A stretch of 64,000 nt of DNA from Fen-1258 sp964449775. Lineage in GTDB: Bacteria > Bacteroidota > Ignavibacteria > Ignavibacteriales > Melioribacteraceae. The stretch is from contig CAYVBQ010000005.1 in assembly GCA_964449775.1 (NCBI GenBank), forward strand, positions 62,001 through 126,000. Reading direction: 5' to 3'. Below, piece by piece: positions 9,186 to 17,217 of the stretch. The translations under genes were made by a program, and so were the position numbers. The first letter of the stretch is position 1, and the number at the start of each line of letters is the position of its first letter. The notes below the pieces were generated by a model. It was not told the origin of the DNA, made no database searches, and worked only from the letters and a program-made list of their open reading frames with translations.

Positions 9186-10061
9186 ATGATTTCAAGTATG
9201 ACTGGCTACGGTAAGGGAATTGTTCAGAAAAACGATATCTCTATTGAAGCTGAGATTAAAAGTCTGAATAGCCGGTATCTGGATCTTTCTCTCCGTGTAC
9301 CAAAATTTTTGATGAACAAAGAATTCGAAATCCGTGAAAAAGTTAAAAGCAGAATTAAACGCGGTAAAGTTTATCTTAACGTTACCGTCCGTAAAGGCGA
9401 TTTTGAGGAAAAATTTAATGAGATTGATCCTGCTGCCGTTAAATTTGCAGTCAGTTTGCTTAAGGAAATCAAGAAGTCTGCAAAGATCACCGAAAAACTT
9501 AGACTTAGCGATTTGATGCTTTTTCAAAATATGCTGTTCAAGGATGATAATGAACAGGCAAGCGAGGAATTTGGATTAGTAGCCGAAGCCATTGATAGCG
9601 CGATAGATAATTTGAATACGATGCGGGAAGCAGAAGGTCGCGAACTTGAAAAAGATTTATGGAAGAGAGTCCAGATAATTGAAGACGCACTTAACAAAAT
9701 TGAGAACGTTTCCGATGAAAGCGTTAAAGCTTATTTTGAAAAGATAAAAGAGAAAGCCAGACAGTTGGTTGCTGAACTATCAAACAACCATGATCGTCTT
9801 AACATGGAACTTGCTTTAATAGCTGAACGCGCAGACGTTACGGAAGAATGTGTTAGGTTACGAAGCCATATCAAAATGTTTATTGACACTGTTGCAAAAT
9901 CAGAAGATGCAGGAAGAAAACTAAACTTCATTGTTCAAGAGATGAACCGTGAAGCCAATACGATTAACAGCAAGTCGGTTTCATCCGAAATTTCGCACAA
10001 TGGAATTTCGATTAAAGAAGAGATAGAAAAAATCCGGGAACAAATTCAGAACATTGAGTAG
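9186..10061 (+). CDS. yicC: YicC family endoribonuclease
   Basis: A 291-residue protein matching the YicC/YloC family end to end: N-terminal MTGYGKG, the SLNSRYLDLSLRVP block, a central helical region, and the C-terminal block GRKLNFIVQEMNREANTI...KSVSSEISH..I..KEEIEKIREQIQNIE. Family members are endoribonucleases that act on small RNAs and mRNAs in the cytoplasm. The first gene of a yicC-gmk-rpoZ operon, a gene order seen in many bacteria. Start: ATG at 9186 behind AAGGGA. Confidence 0.93.
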   Translation: MISSMTGYGKGIVQKNDISIEAEIKSLNSRYLDLSLRVPKFLMNKEFEIREKVKSRIKRGKVYLNVTVRKGDFEEKFNEIDPAAVKFAVSLLKEIKKSAKITEKLRLSDLMLFQNMLFKDDNEQASEEFGLVAEAIDSAIDNLNTMREAEGRELEKDLWKRVQIIEDALNKIENVSDESVKAYFEKIKEKARQLVAELSNNHDRLNMELALIAERADVTEECVRLRSHIKMFIDTVAKSEDAGRKLNFIVQEMNREANTINSKSVSSEISHNGISIKEEIEKIREQIQNIE

Positions 10062-10064
10062 TGC

Positions 10065-10637
10065 GTGGCAAATCATAAAGCAAAATTATTTGTATTTTCT
10101 GCGCCCAGCGGTTCCGGTAAAACTACTATTGTCCGTGATGTGCTCAAAAATTATCCGGATTTTGTTTTTTCGATCTCCGCAACAACAAGAAAGAAGAGAT
10201 CGAATGAAAAAAACGGAATTGATTACTTTTTCATAAATGAAGAAGAATTTAAGCAGAAGATCGAAGCCGGCGAATTTGTTGAGTGGGAAAAGTTTTACGA
10301 TTATTATTACGGTACTTTAAAAAGTTTTGTTGACGGGAACCTTGCAAAAGGTATTTCAACCGTCTATGAAGTTGATGTTAAAGGTGCGCTTAGAATCAAG
10401 AAGAAATATTCTAATTCCGTCTTGATTTTTATCGCGCCGCCAAGTATTGAAAAGTTAAAAGAGAGATTAATTAATCGTAATACGGAAACCGACAAAGATT
10501 TAGAGAAACGGATTGAACGGGCGGAAATGGAATTGAGTTTTAAAGACAAGTTTGATTATGTAGTCTCAAACATTGATCTGGAAAACGCGAAAAAAGAAGT
10601 TAATAATATTATAGAAAGAGAAATAACAAAGGAGTAA
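10065..10637 (+). CDS. gmk: Guanylate kinase
   Basis: Phosphorylates GMP to GDP with ATP. At 190 residues it has the normal family length. P-loop APSGSGKTTI (about 13-22), GMP-binding SISATTRKKR, GIDYFFINEEEF, and the GEFVEWEKFYDYYYGT block with the Tyr residues that contact GMP. The start is GTG, three nucleotides after the yicC stop; the downstream start would remove the P-loop. Followed 5 nt later by rpoZ. Confidence 0.95.
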   Translation: MANHKAKLFVFSAPSGSGKTTIVRDVLKNYPDFVFSISATTRKKRSNEKNGIDYFFINEEEFKQKIEAGEFVEWEKFYDYYYGTLKSFVDGNLAKGISTVYEVDVKGALRIKKKYSNSVLIFIAPPSIEKLKERLINRNTETDKDLEKRIERAEMELSFKDKFDYVVSNIDLENAKKEVNNIIEREITKE

Positions 10638-10642
10638 CTATC

Positions 10643-10942
10643 ATGCCAATTAAACCAATTAATTTGACGAAGATAAAAGCAAGTATCCCGAATCTTTATG
10701 AAGCTGTTATCATTGCTGCAAAACGCGCTCGTAAAATTAACGACGATAACAAAACTGAATTCAATGCACTCTTGAGCACAATGGCCACCGGGCACGAAGA
10801 TGATTTCGAAGAGAGAGAAAATCCCGAACAAATGAAACTATCTCTTGAATTCGAAAAACGTGAGAAGGCTCATATTAAAGCTCTTAACGAGCTGGTTGAG
10901 AGTAAAATTGAATACAGATATAAAAACGAAAAAGACAAATAG
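10643..10942 (+). CDS. rpoZ: RNA polymerase omega subunit
   Basis: A 99-residue small subunit of RNA polymerase that aids beta' folding. It has the Rpb6/omega core NLYEAVIIAAKRARKIND, followed by a charged C-terminal helix. The ATG is preceded by AAGGAG, a strong Shine-Dalgarno sequence for this genome. The position behind gmk supports the call, since gmk-rpoZ is a common pair. A terminator follows at 10965. Confidence 0.9.
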   Translation: MPIKPINLTKIKASIPNLYEAVIIAAKRARKINDDNKTEFNALLSTMATGHEDDFEERENPEQMKLSLEFEKREKAHIKALNELVESKIEYRYKNEKDK

Positions 10943-10964
10943 TAATAACGTCTAACCAAGCTTG

Positions 10965-11009
10965 AAGCGGATGAATTTTTATTAGTTCCTCCGCTTTTCT
11001 TTTTTATTT
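10965..11009 (+). terminator. Rho-independent terminator after rpoZ
   Basis: A 7-bp stem, AAGCGGA/TCCGCTT, with an 18-nt AT-rich loop is followed by TTCTTTTTTATTT. It starts 23 nt after the rpoZ stop. Confidence 0.65.
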
Positions 11010-11103
11010 AGAATTGATTCTTCTGGTTAGGTTAAAAATTTACTAAATTCAATCTAGAAGTCTTTAGGACAAATCATAATCGTTAGGCAATCTCGGATGC
11101 ACA

Positions 11104-11865
11104 TTGGAATCTCTCGCTAAAAAAATACTAATCGAAGCAATAAAAGATCAGCAGGCTATGTTCGGTGATCTTCTTTTTGAAAATGTGAATGAGTCTGTGG
11201 AGGAAGCATTGCGTCAGAAAAGTGAGACTATCAAAGTCTCTAAAAAGAACGAGACGGTTTCGGTCGATAATTTTTTCGTGGAGGATTTTCAAAAAGCGGA
11301 ATCTCTTGTTGATCTAAATAATATAATTTGCGAATGTCAGAAGTGTGCTCTTGGAAAGACCCGCACCAAATTTGTATTTGGAGTCGGCAATCCTAATGCG
11401 GATGCAATGTTAATTGGCGAAGCACCCGGACGCGATGAGGATCTGCAAGGTGAACCATTCGTAGGACGCGCGGGTAAACTGCTGAACGATATTTTGAAAG
11501 CTGTTCACTTTGCTCGCGAAGATGTTTACATAGCTAATATCTTGAAATGCCGTCCGCCAAATAACCGCGATCCTTTACCGGGAGAGATGGAAACATGCAT
11601 CCCTTATCTTCACAAACAGATAGATCTAATTAAACCAAAAATTATTTTGTGTTTGGGAAGAGTTGCCGCAAATGGATTACTTGATAAAAAATTATCTCTT
11701 GGTCAACTTCGTGAAAGCACATACGACTTCAAGGGAATAAAAGTGATGGCAACATATCATCCCGCAGCACTTCTTCGTAATCCAAATTGGAAACGGGGCT
11801 GCTGGGAGGATGTTCAAAAATTTAGAAAATATTACGATGACCTGCCTACCGGCAGGCATGATTAA
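11104..11865 (+). CDS. udg: Family 4 uracil-DNA glycosylase (Fe-S type)
   Basis: Removes uracil from DNA. Of its 253 residues, about 1-75 form a low-similarity leader, followed by the family 4 domain: cluster ligands in CQKCALGKTRTK, motif GEAPGRDEDLQGEPFVGRAGKLL, YIANILKCRPPNNRDP with further cluster Cys, CIPYL, and the C-terminal motif YHPAALLRNP. The start is TTG at 11104; no ATG gives a full domain with leader. The last nine codons include a GC-rich palindrome (11841-11856) that adds the tail DLPTGRHD, which is not part of the family. Followed by dnaB. Confidence 0.88.
   Translation: MESLAKKILIEAIKDQQAMFGDLLFENVNESVEEALRQKSETIKVSKKNETVSVDNFFVEDFQKAESLVDLNNIICECQKCALGKTRTKFVFGVGNPNADAMLIGEAPGRDEDLQGEPFVGRAGKLLNDILKAVHFAREDVYIANILKCRPPNNRDPLPGEMETCIPYLHKQIDLIKPKIILCLGRVAANGLLDKKLSLGQLRESTYDFKGIKVMATYHPAALLRNPNWKRGCWEDVQKFRKYYDDLPTGRHD
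11841..11856. repeat. CCTGCC-TACC-GGCAGG palindrome inside the uracil-DNA glycosylase C-terminus
   Basis: A 6-bp GC-rich stem with a 4-nt loop, in frame in the last codons of the glycosylase gene. The same CCTGCC/GGCAGG motif forms the spacer hairpin at 52456-52471, suggesting a dispersed palindromic repeat. Confidence 0.5.
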
Positions 11866-11876
11866 CGGAAAAGAAT

Positions 11877-13355
11877 ATGGCAAAAAGAATTATCTCCCGC
11901 ACCGGCAGAAAAAAAGACGGCGACATTGAAAAACTAAAAGCGGCTTCAAAAATTCCTCCTTCAGTTCCCGAAGTTGAAATGGCAGTGCTCGGTGCAATGT
12001 TGATTGATAATGATGCTGTTCCGAAAGCAATAGAAATATTAAAACCGGAATCATTCTACGATAAACGGAACAGAATCATTTTCGAGTCAATGTTGTCACT
12101 CTATGAATCGAATGAACCGATTGATACTGTATCTGTTTATGAGGAGATGAAAAAAGCAGGTAAAGGAGATGAAGCCGGCGGCGCTTCATATCTAAGTAAA
12201 CTTACTCAGGATATTTCTTCGGCTGCAAACATAGATTACCATGCACGTGTTGTTCTGGAAAAATGGATTCTCCGTCAACTGATATCCGCTTCTTTTGAAA
12301 TTGCAAATTCTGCTTACGAAGGCAATGAAGATGTTTTTGATCTCTTAGATGCCGCCGAATCAAAAATATTTCAGATCTCCGAAAAGGGAATCAAAGAATC
12401 GTTCAAGTCAATGGAAAAAGCCGTAAAAGAAGCGCTCGAATTGATCGAAGCGATTCATTCAAAAAATATTTCTACGTTTTCCGTTCCTTCGGGATTTTTT
12501 GAATTAGACGATCTTCTCGGCGGATTCCAAAAATCCGATTTGATAATTGTTGCGGCAAGACCCTCAATGGGAAAAACTGCATTCGCTATGTCTGCCGCGC
12601 GTAACGCTGCCATTGATTATCAAATACCAATTGCCGTCTTTAGTTTGGAAATGGCTACGATACAGCTTGCAACAAGATTAATTTCGGCAGAAGCACGTAT
12701 CAATGCCCATAACGTTCGTACGGGAAAATTTAAAGCAGAAGAGGGCGCTAAGATAAGCCGCACAGTTCACAAGTTAAGTAAAGCGCCTATCTATATTGAT
12801 GACACTCCGGCTATTTCAATTCTCGAACTCCGCGCAAAGGCAAGACGCTTGAAGAATGAAAAAAATATTGGTTTGATCATTATTGATTACTTGCAGCTTC
12901 TAAGTGCATCTTATAATATGGAAAGCCGCGAGCGTGAAATCTCTACGATCTCCCGTTCATTAAAATCTCTCGCAAAAGAATTGAATATTCCTGTCATTGC
13001 TCTTTCGCAGTTGAATAGGCAAGTTGAATCGCGTACAGATAAAAGACCGATGCTTTCGGATTTACGCGAGTCCGGTTCTATCGAACAGGATGCCGACGTT
13101 GTGCTGTTCTTATATCGACCGGAGGTTTATGGGATTACACAATTTTCCAGCGGTGATATGAATGGCGAAACAACAGAAGGTGTTGCCGAAGTAATTGTCG
13201 GTAAACAAAGAAACGGTCCAATAGGTGAAGTTAAACTCAGATTTATTAAAGATTACGCACGCTTCGAAAATCTTGATCGGTTTAGACAACATCAGTTACC
13301 GGCTGGTGCTGAACAAACCGCGATTGGTTCAGGTGCGGAGGAGTTCCCAATATGA
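11877..13355 (+). CDS. dnaB: Replicative DNA helicase
   Basis: Hexameric 5'-3' helicase of the replication fork. At 492 residues it is close to family length. N-terminal DnaB domain (about 28-130) with PEVEMAVLGAMLID; RecA-like C-terminal domain with Walker A ARPSMGKTAFA, FSLEMA, Walker B GLIIIDYLQLL, ALSQLNRQVESR and SDLRESGSIEQDADVV. The N-terminal MAKRIISRTGRKKDG leader is basic and variable. Start: ATG at 11877 behind GGAAAAGAAT. It overlaps the next gene by 4 nt (ATGA). Confidence 0.95.
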   Translation: MAKRIISRTGRKKDGDIEKLKAASKIPPSVPEVEMAVLGAMLIDNDAVPKAIEILKPESFYDKRNRIIFESMLSLYESNEPIDTVSVYEEMKKAGKGDEAGGASYLSKLTQDISSAANIDYHARVVLEKWILRQLISASFEIANSAYEGNEDVFDLLDAAESKIFQISEKGIKESFKSMEKAVKEALELIEAIHSKNISTFSVPSGFFELDDLLGGFQKSDLIIVAARPSMGKTAFAMSAARNAAIDYQIPIAVFSLEMATIQLATRLISAEARINAHNVRTGKFKAEEGAKISRTVHKLSKAPIYIDDTPAISILELRAKARRLKNEKNIGLIIIDYLQLLSASYNMESREREISTISRSLKSLAKELNIPVIALSQLNRQVESRTDKRPMLSDLRESGSIEQDADVVLFLYRPEVYGITQFSSGDMNGETTEGVAEVIVGKQRNGPIGEVKLRFIKDYARFENLDRFRQHQLPAGAEQTAIGSGAEEFPI

Positions 13356-14209
13356 AGAATTATTTTTTATTCTTGTTTTTATTATTCATCTCAATCGAAA
13401 GTTTGGCACAAACAATTTACACACAGAAGGATGTTGATGTTTGCAATTCCAAATTTCAGTTAGCATTGGATAATAAGCTATCTTCACTTCCAATCGACAA
13501 AATAATTGTTGAAATCGGAAAAAGTTTTCTCGGAACAGATTATGTAGCTAATACTCTTGAAAAAGGAGACGGGGAAAAGCTTGTTATTAATCTTACCGGA
13601 TTAGACTGTTATATTTTCCTTGAAACTTCGCTTGTATTCGCGCGATGCATCAAAAAAGGGAAGACAACGTTTGAAGATTATCAGACTGAATTGACCAACA
13701 TCCGCTATAGAGATGGAAAGTTGAAGGAATATCCATCACGGCTTCACTATTTCTCCGATTGGATCTATGATATGAATAAACGGGGAATTGGTAAAGACAT
13801 CACTAAAGAAATCGGCGGTAAGCCATACATTAAGAAAATTAATTTTATGAGTGCACACATAGATGCCTACCAACAATTGAAGAGTAATTCTAAATTTGTG
13901 GACGAGATTGTTAAGATTGAAGAGGAGATCAGCTCACGTAATTATTTTTACATTCCTCAGGAATATATTTCTTCAATAGAAGACAAAATTCAGAGCGGCG
14001 ATATTATCGGAATTACAACCAGCGTTGAAGGAATGGACATCGCACACACCGGAATTGCATTACGTTTGGATGACGGAAGAATACATTTTATGCACGCACC
14101 AATTGTGGGACATAAAGTACAAATCACAGAAAAGCCGCTGGCTGATTACATAAAGGGAAATAAGAAGCAAACGGGGATTATGGTTTTAAGAGCAAATAAT
14201 ACTATTTGA
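13352..14209 (+). CDS. Secreted DUF1460 protein, NlpC/P60-like amidase
   Basis: A 285-residue exported protein with a signal peptide (about 1-20, ending SLAQ). It resembles DUF1460, a cell-wall hydrolase family related to NlpC/P60: the nucleophile Cys in LTGLDCYIFLETSL, a central RIHY-like region (SRLHYFSDWIYDM), and the His in DIAHTGIALRLDDGRIHFMHA. Known members cleave peptidoglycan stem peptides or act as amidases. It overlaps the dnaB stop by 4 nt, so translation is probably coupled. It is the last ordinary gene before the accessory islet. Confidence 0.8.
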   Translation: MKNYFLFLFLLFISIESLAQTIYTQKDVDVCNSKFQLALDNKLSSLPIDKIIVEIGKSFLGTDYVANTLEKGDGEKLVINLTGLDCYIFLETSLVFARCIKKGKTTFEDYQTELTNIRYRDGKLKEYPSRLHYFSDWIYDMNKRGIGKDITKEIGGKPYIKKINFMSAHIDAYQQLKSNSKFVDEIVKIEEEISSRNYFYIPQEYISSIEDKIQSGDIIGITTSVEGMDIAHTGIALRLDDGRIHFMHAPIVGHKVQITEKPLADYIKGNKKQTGIMVLRANNTI

Positions 14210-14216
14210 ACACTCC

Positions 14217-14271
14217 CTTTATAGTGCAATTATTTATAATTATTGACATTAATTCAACTTTATAGTTGCAT
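14217..14271 (+). promoter_or_regulatory. Two direct repeats upstream of the toxin-antitoxin pair, possible operator
   Basis: CTTTATAGTGCAAT (14217-14230) and CTTTATAGTTGCAT (14258-14271) lie 41 bp apart, start to start, about four helical turns, in the 97-bp spacer upstream of the toxin gene. The antitoxin has a helix-turn-helix, so self-regulation at this site is plausible. A TTGACA sits between them at 14243. Confidence 0.35.
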
Positions 14272-14306
14272 TTTATTTTCTAACCAATTAGATTTGGTTC
14301 AGCAGA

Positions 14307-14654
14307 ATGAATAAAGAAAATGTTGAACACTTCCTTGCCGATTTTAAGACAAAATTAAAAATCTACAGCGTTATTTATCGAGATGATCGTGATAAAAATT
14401 TACAGGCATTGGCTGATCTTGAAATTACACGTGCTAAAAGAACTGAATACTTAGGCAAATTAAAAGCCGAAGACTTTTGTTCCGGTCCAAACAAAGATTG
14501 CTTAAACCCAACTATGCCGGATTATTGGGAGTTTGGAATCAAAGTAAATAAGAAAGACATATATGTTAAGATTTCTTTGGGTAACCCTAACGATTCTGTT
14601 ATTTGTATTTCTTTTCATTTAGCAGAACATAAATTGAAGTATCATTTTAAGTAG
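14307..14654 (+). CDS. Putative MqsR-like toxin of a type II toxin-antitoxin pair
   Basis: 115 residues. The C-terminal half (PDYWEFGIKVNKKDIYVKIS...VICISFHLAEHKLKYHF) resembles the MqsR/RelE-like fold, in which strands of this type carry the mRNA-cleaving residues; the N-terminal half has LADFKTKLKIYSVIYRDDR. Proteins of this kind in Bacteroidota are typically found directly before a zinc-finger/HTH antitoxin, as here (10 nt gap). Toxin first, antitoxin second is the MqsRA order. The activity is inferred from fold resemblance and context. Confidence 0.65.
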   Translation: MNKENVEHFLADFKTKLKIYSVIYRDDRDKNLQALADLEITRAKRTEYLGKLKAEDFCSGPNKDCLNPTMPDYWEFGIKVNKKDIYVKISLGNPNDSVICISFHLAEHKLKYHFK

Positions 14655-14664
14655 GGAAAAAATT

Positions 14665-15663
14665 ATGAAGTGCCCATTTTGCGACGGAATAGCAGATTTA
14701 AAAATAGAACCGATAAAAATTACTTTTCGGAAAGAAGATTTTAATATTCAAAAACAGTTTTATAAATGTAATAAATGCAAAGAGCAATTTACCACCGATG
14801 AATTGGACGAAGTAAATATCAACCAAGTTTATAACCAGTATAGAGAAAAATATCAAATTCCTTTTCCACAACAGTTAACAAAAATACGAGAGAGGTATGG
14901 TCTATCTGCCTCAAAGATGGCAGAAGTTCTTGGTTTCGGAGCGAACATTTATAGAAATTACGAAAATGGTGAGATACCCAATGCCAGTAATGGAACATTG
15001 TTAAATTTAATTAAGGAACCCAAGGAATTAAAGAAAATTGTATTAAGTAAAAAACATATTTTTACTCAAAAACCACTAACAAGAATTATCGCACATCTAG
15101 ATAAACTTATTACTGATGAAAAGAATGAAGATATTTCATTGGCAAAGTATCTTTTATTCAAATACAACTCACCCAATGAATTTACCGGCTATTCGGAAAC
15201 TTCTTTTGATAAATTTTTTAATATGGTATTATATTTTTTAAAGAATGCATTTTTCCGTGTACGGTTGAATAAATTTTTATTTTATGCAGACTTTTTAAAT
15301 TACAAAAGGACCGGTTTTTCAATTTCCGGTGTACCTTATGCTGCAATTACTAATGGTCCTGTGGCAGACAATTATAATGCTTTATTCTCTCTTGCTGAAG
15401 AAATGGGTTATATTTCTGAAGAAGAAGCATTGCTGCCAAATGGTGATACTATAGAAAAGTTTGTAAGCATAAAAAATTTTGATAAGAAAATATTTAACGA
15501 TGATGAATTGAAAACCATGAATGATATCTTAAATAAATTTCAATTTGTTAAAACAGATGATCTAAAAAAAATGAGCCATGATGAACTGGGTTGGATAAAA
15601 AATAAGGATAAATGTGGTTTGATTAGTTACCAAGATCATGCTTTTTTATTAAAGCATGTTTAA
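14665..15663 (+). CDS. Panacea-domain antitoxin with MqsA-like zinc finger and HTH
   Basis: A 332-residue protein in three parts: an MqsA/YgiT-type zinc finger with C3, C6, C35 and C38; an XRE-type helix-turn-helix (about 70-125; LTKIRERYGLSASKMAEVLGF, here split: LSASKMAEVLG and YRNYENGE); and a C-terminal Panacea/SocA-like domain (DUF4065, about 195-330) with KFLFYADFLNYKRTG.SISG.PYAAITNGPV. Panacea domains are known as the neutralising module of antitoxins paired with many unrelated toxins. Here the partner should be the MqsR-like protein just upstream. The HTH probably represses the pair. Confidence 0.8.
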   Translation: MKCPFCDGIADLKIEPIKITFRKEDFNIQKQFYKCNKCKEQFTTDELDEVNINQVYNQYREKYQIPFPQQLTKIRERYGLSASKMAEVLGFGANIYRNYENGEIPNASNGTLLNLIKEPKELKKIVLSKKHIFTQKPLTRIIAHLDKLITDEKNEDISLAKYLLFKYNSPNEFTGYSETSFDKFFNMVLYFLKNAFFRVRLNKFLFYADFLNYKRTGFSISGVPYAAITNGPVADNYNALFSLAEEMGYISEEEALLPNGDTIEKFVSIKNFDKKIFNDDELKTMNDILNKFQFVKTDDLKKMSHDELGWIKNKDKCGLISYQDHAFLLKHV

Positions 15664-15718
15664 TTCTTTTATTGATGTTAATTCTTTTTATTTTCTTACC
15701 TATTAAATCAAAAATAAT

Positions 15719-16222
15719 ATGCCTACACTAAACTGGATTGGTAAACAAGCTGTTGAAAAACATCATCTCGAAATTCCTTACCGTTTATTGGAATATGATA
15801 AATCTCTTTCCGTTGGTGATAAAGAAAGTGGAAACTTACTTGTGCAAGGCGATAACCTTCACGCACTTAAAGCTCTTTTACCATACTATGCCGGAAAAGT
15901 AAAATGTATTTACATAGATCCTCCTTACAATACCGGTGAAGAAAGTTGGATTTATAATGATAATGTGAATTCCCCGGAGCTAAAAAAATGGATAGCCACT
16001 ATCGTGGGAGATGAAGGCGATGATCTTTCACGTCACGATAAATGGCTCTGTATGATGTACCCGAGATTGAGTTTATTGAAAGAATTATTAAGAAAAGATG
16101 AGGTTGACTTTATTAACATCGAAGATAATTAACTACTTTTTCTTGGAACAATGATGGATGAAATATTTGGAATACTTCTAATAGAGCAATTATTCGGTCG
16201 CTTTGAAGATAGTAAAAAATAA
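15719..16222 (+). pseudogene. 5' fragment of a type III DNA methyltransferase (mod), interrupted by a stop codon
   Basis: Codes for the N-terminus of an adenine-specific methyltransferase: LNWIGKQAVEKHHLEIPYRLL, GNLLVQGDNLHALKALLPYYAGKVK, catalytic DPPY motif in IDPPYNTGEE, and DKWLCMMYPRLSLLKELL. After IEDN the frame meets TAA (16130-16132) where relatives usually have an acidic residue. The same frame then continues with recognisable MMDEIFG up to a second stop at 16220-16222. The rest of the catalytic and recognition domains is missing; a matching C-terminal remnant lies at 16991-17206 behind a DUF2971 gene. Not expected to be active. Confidence 0.8.
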
Positions 16223-16251
16223 AAATTCTGTTTTACTAAAGAGAAATTAAA

Positions 16252-16992
16252 ATGAAATTAAACAATCGTAAGCTAAATAAAGAAATACTTGAACCTGACC
16301 GGAATACTAAAATTTGGAGATATCTAAGCTTAGCTAAGTTTATTGATATGCTGAAAAGACAATCACTATTTTTCAGACGATTGGATTTGTTCTCTGATAG
16401 ATTAGAAGGGACTATACCAAAAGGAATCGATGTTCGGGTTTGGGAAGAAAGCGATAATTGCATTCGCCAAATTAATTATGATGAAAATTTTATTAAATCA
16501 TATTGTTCATATACCCTTGCAAATTGTTGGTCTAAAAATAATTCGGAATCATGGGCTTTATGGAAAATCTATACTGGTGGAATTGATACGGGAGTTGCTA
16601 TAGAAACTACTTATTATCAACTAAAAGAAGCTCTCAAAAAAAATAAACAAGAAATTTTATTAGGAAATGTCCAATATACTGATGCGGTGAGGGATATAAA
16701 GAAATACCACATTGCATTTACAAAAACGCTTCCATATAAGTTTGAAAGTGAAGTAAGAGCAATTATTCTTGATCAATATTCAAGGAAATTTATAGATGGA
16801 AGACCCTCCTATATTCCTTCCCATGCTAGTGGTCTTTATGTAAAAGTTCCACTAAAAAATATTATTAATCAAATAACAGTATCGCCAATAAGTCCCAAAT
16901 GGTATATAGATTTAATTAAAGATGTTATGAAAAAATACGGATTTAATTTCCCCTTGGTAGAATCGTTGATTAAGGAAGAAATTAGTTTTTGA
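16252..16992 (+). CDS. DUF2971 family protein
   Basis: 246 residues resembling DUF2971: KIWRYLSLAKFIDMLKRQSLFF, RLDLFSDRLEGTIP, CSYTLANCWSKNNSESWALWKIY, TGVAIETTY and the YKFESEVRAIIL block. The biochemical role is unknown; relatives are often found in variable and defence-associated loci. Start: ATG at 16252 behind AGAGAAATTAAA. It sits exactly between the two halves of a broken type III mod gene, and its last codons overlap the reading frame of the 3' half. Codon use is strongly AT-rich. The gene itself looks intact. Confidence 0.7.
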   Translation: MKLNNRKLNKEILEPDRNTKIWRYLSLAKFIDMLKRQSLFFRRLDLFSDRLEGTIPKGIDVRVWEESDNCIRQINYDENFIKSYCSYTLANCWSKNNSESWALWKIYTGGIDTGVAIETTYYQLKEALKKNKQEILLGNVQYTDAVRDIKKYHIAFTKTLPYKFESEVRAIILDQYSRKFIDGRPSYIPSHASGLYVKVPLKNIINQITVSPISPKWYIDLIKDVMKKYGFNFPLVESLIKEEISF

Positions 16993-17206
16993 ATATCTCC
17001 CAAATATTTGGTTACTTAAAGAAGGAATACTTGGAGATAAAACTGTAAATGGTGGTAATGTTCTAACAAGTAAAATTCTTTCTTTATTGCAAAAACATAT
17101 TGGTCCTAAAATTATTTTTGGTGAAAGCAATAGGTTAAGCGCAGCGCGGCTTAAAAAAGAAAACATCGTGTTCAAGCAAATTCCATATGAAATAAAAACG
17201 AGCTGA
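16991..17206 (+). pseudogene. 3' remnant of the type III mod gene
   Basis: The frame reads EYLPNIWLLKEGILGDKTV, then NGGNVLTSKILSLLQKHIGP, IIFGESNRLSAARLKKENI and VFKQIPYEIKTS before a stop. The order GILGDK..NGGNVLTS ... RL..ARLK...I.FKQIPYEIK is what I recognise as the end of type III Mod-like methyltransferases. No start codon or upstream catalytic part belongs to it. Together with 15719-16222 it frames the DUF2971 gene, which suggests replacement of the middle of one mod gene. Confidence 0.65.
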
Positions 17207-17217
17207 TTGAGGTTGTC

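Noticed and set aside
16252..16992. DUF2971 gene as a transposable element
   Set aside because: No terminal inverted repeats or target duplications were seen around it and it has no transposase features.
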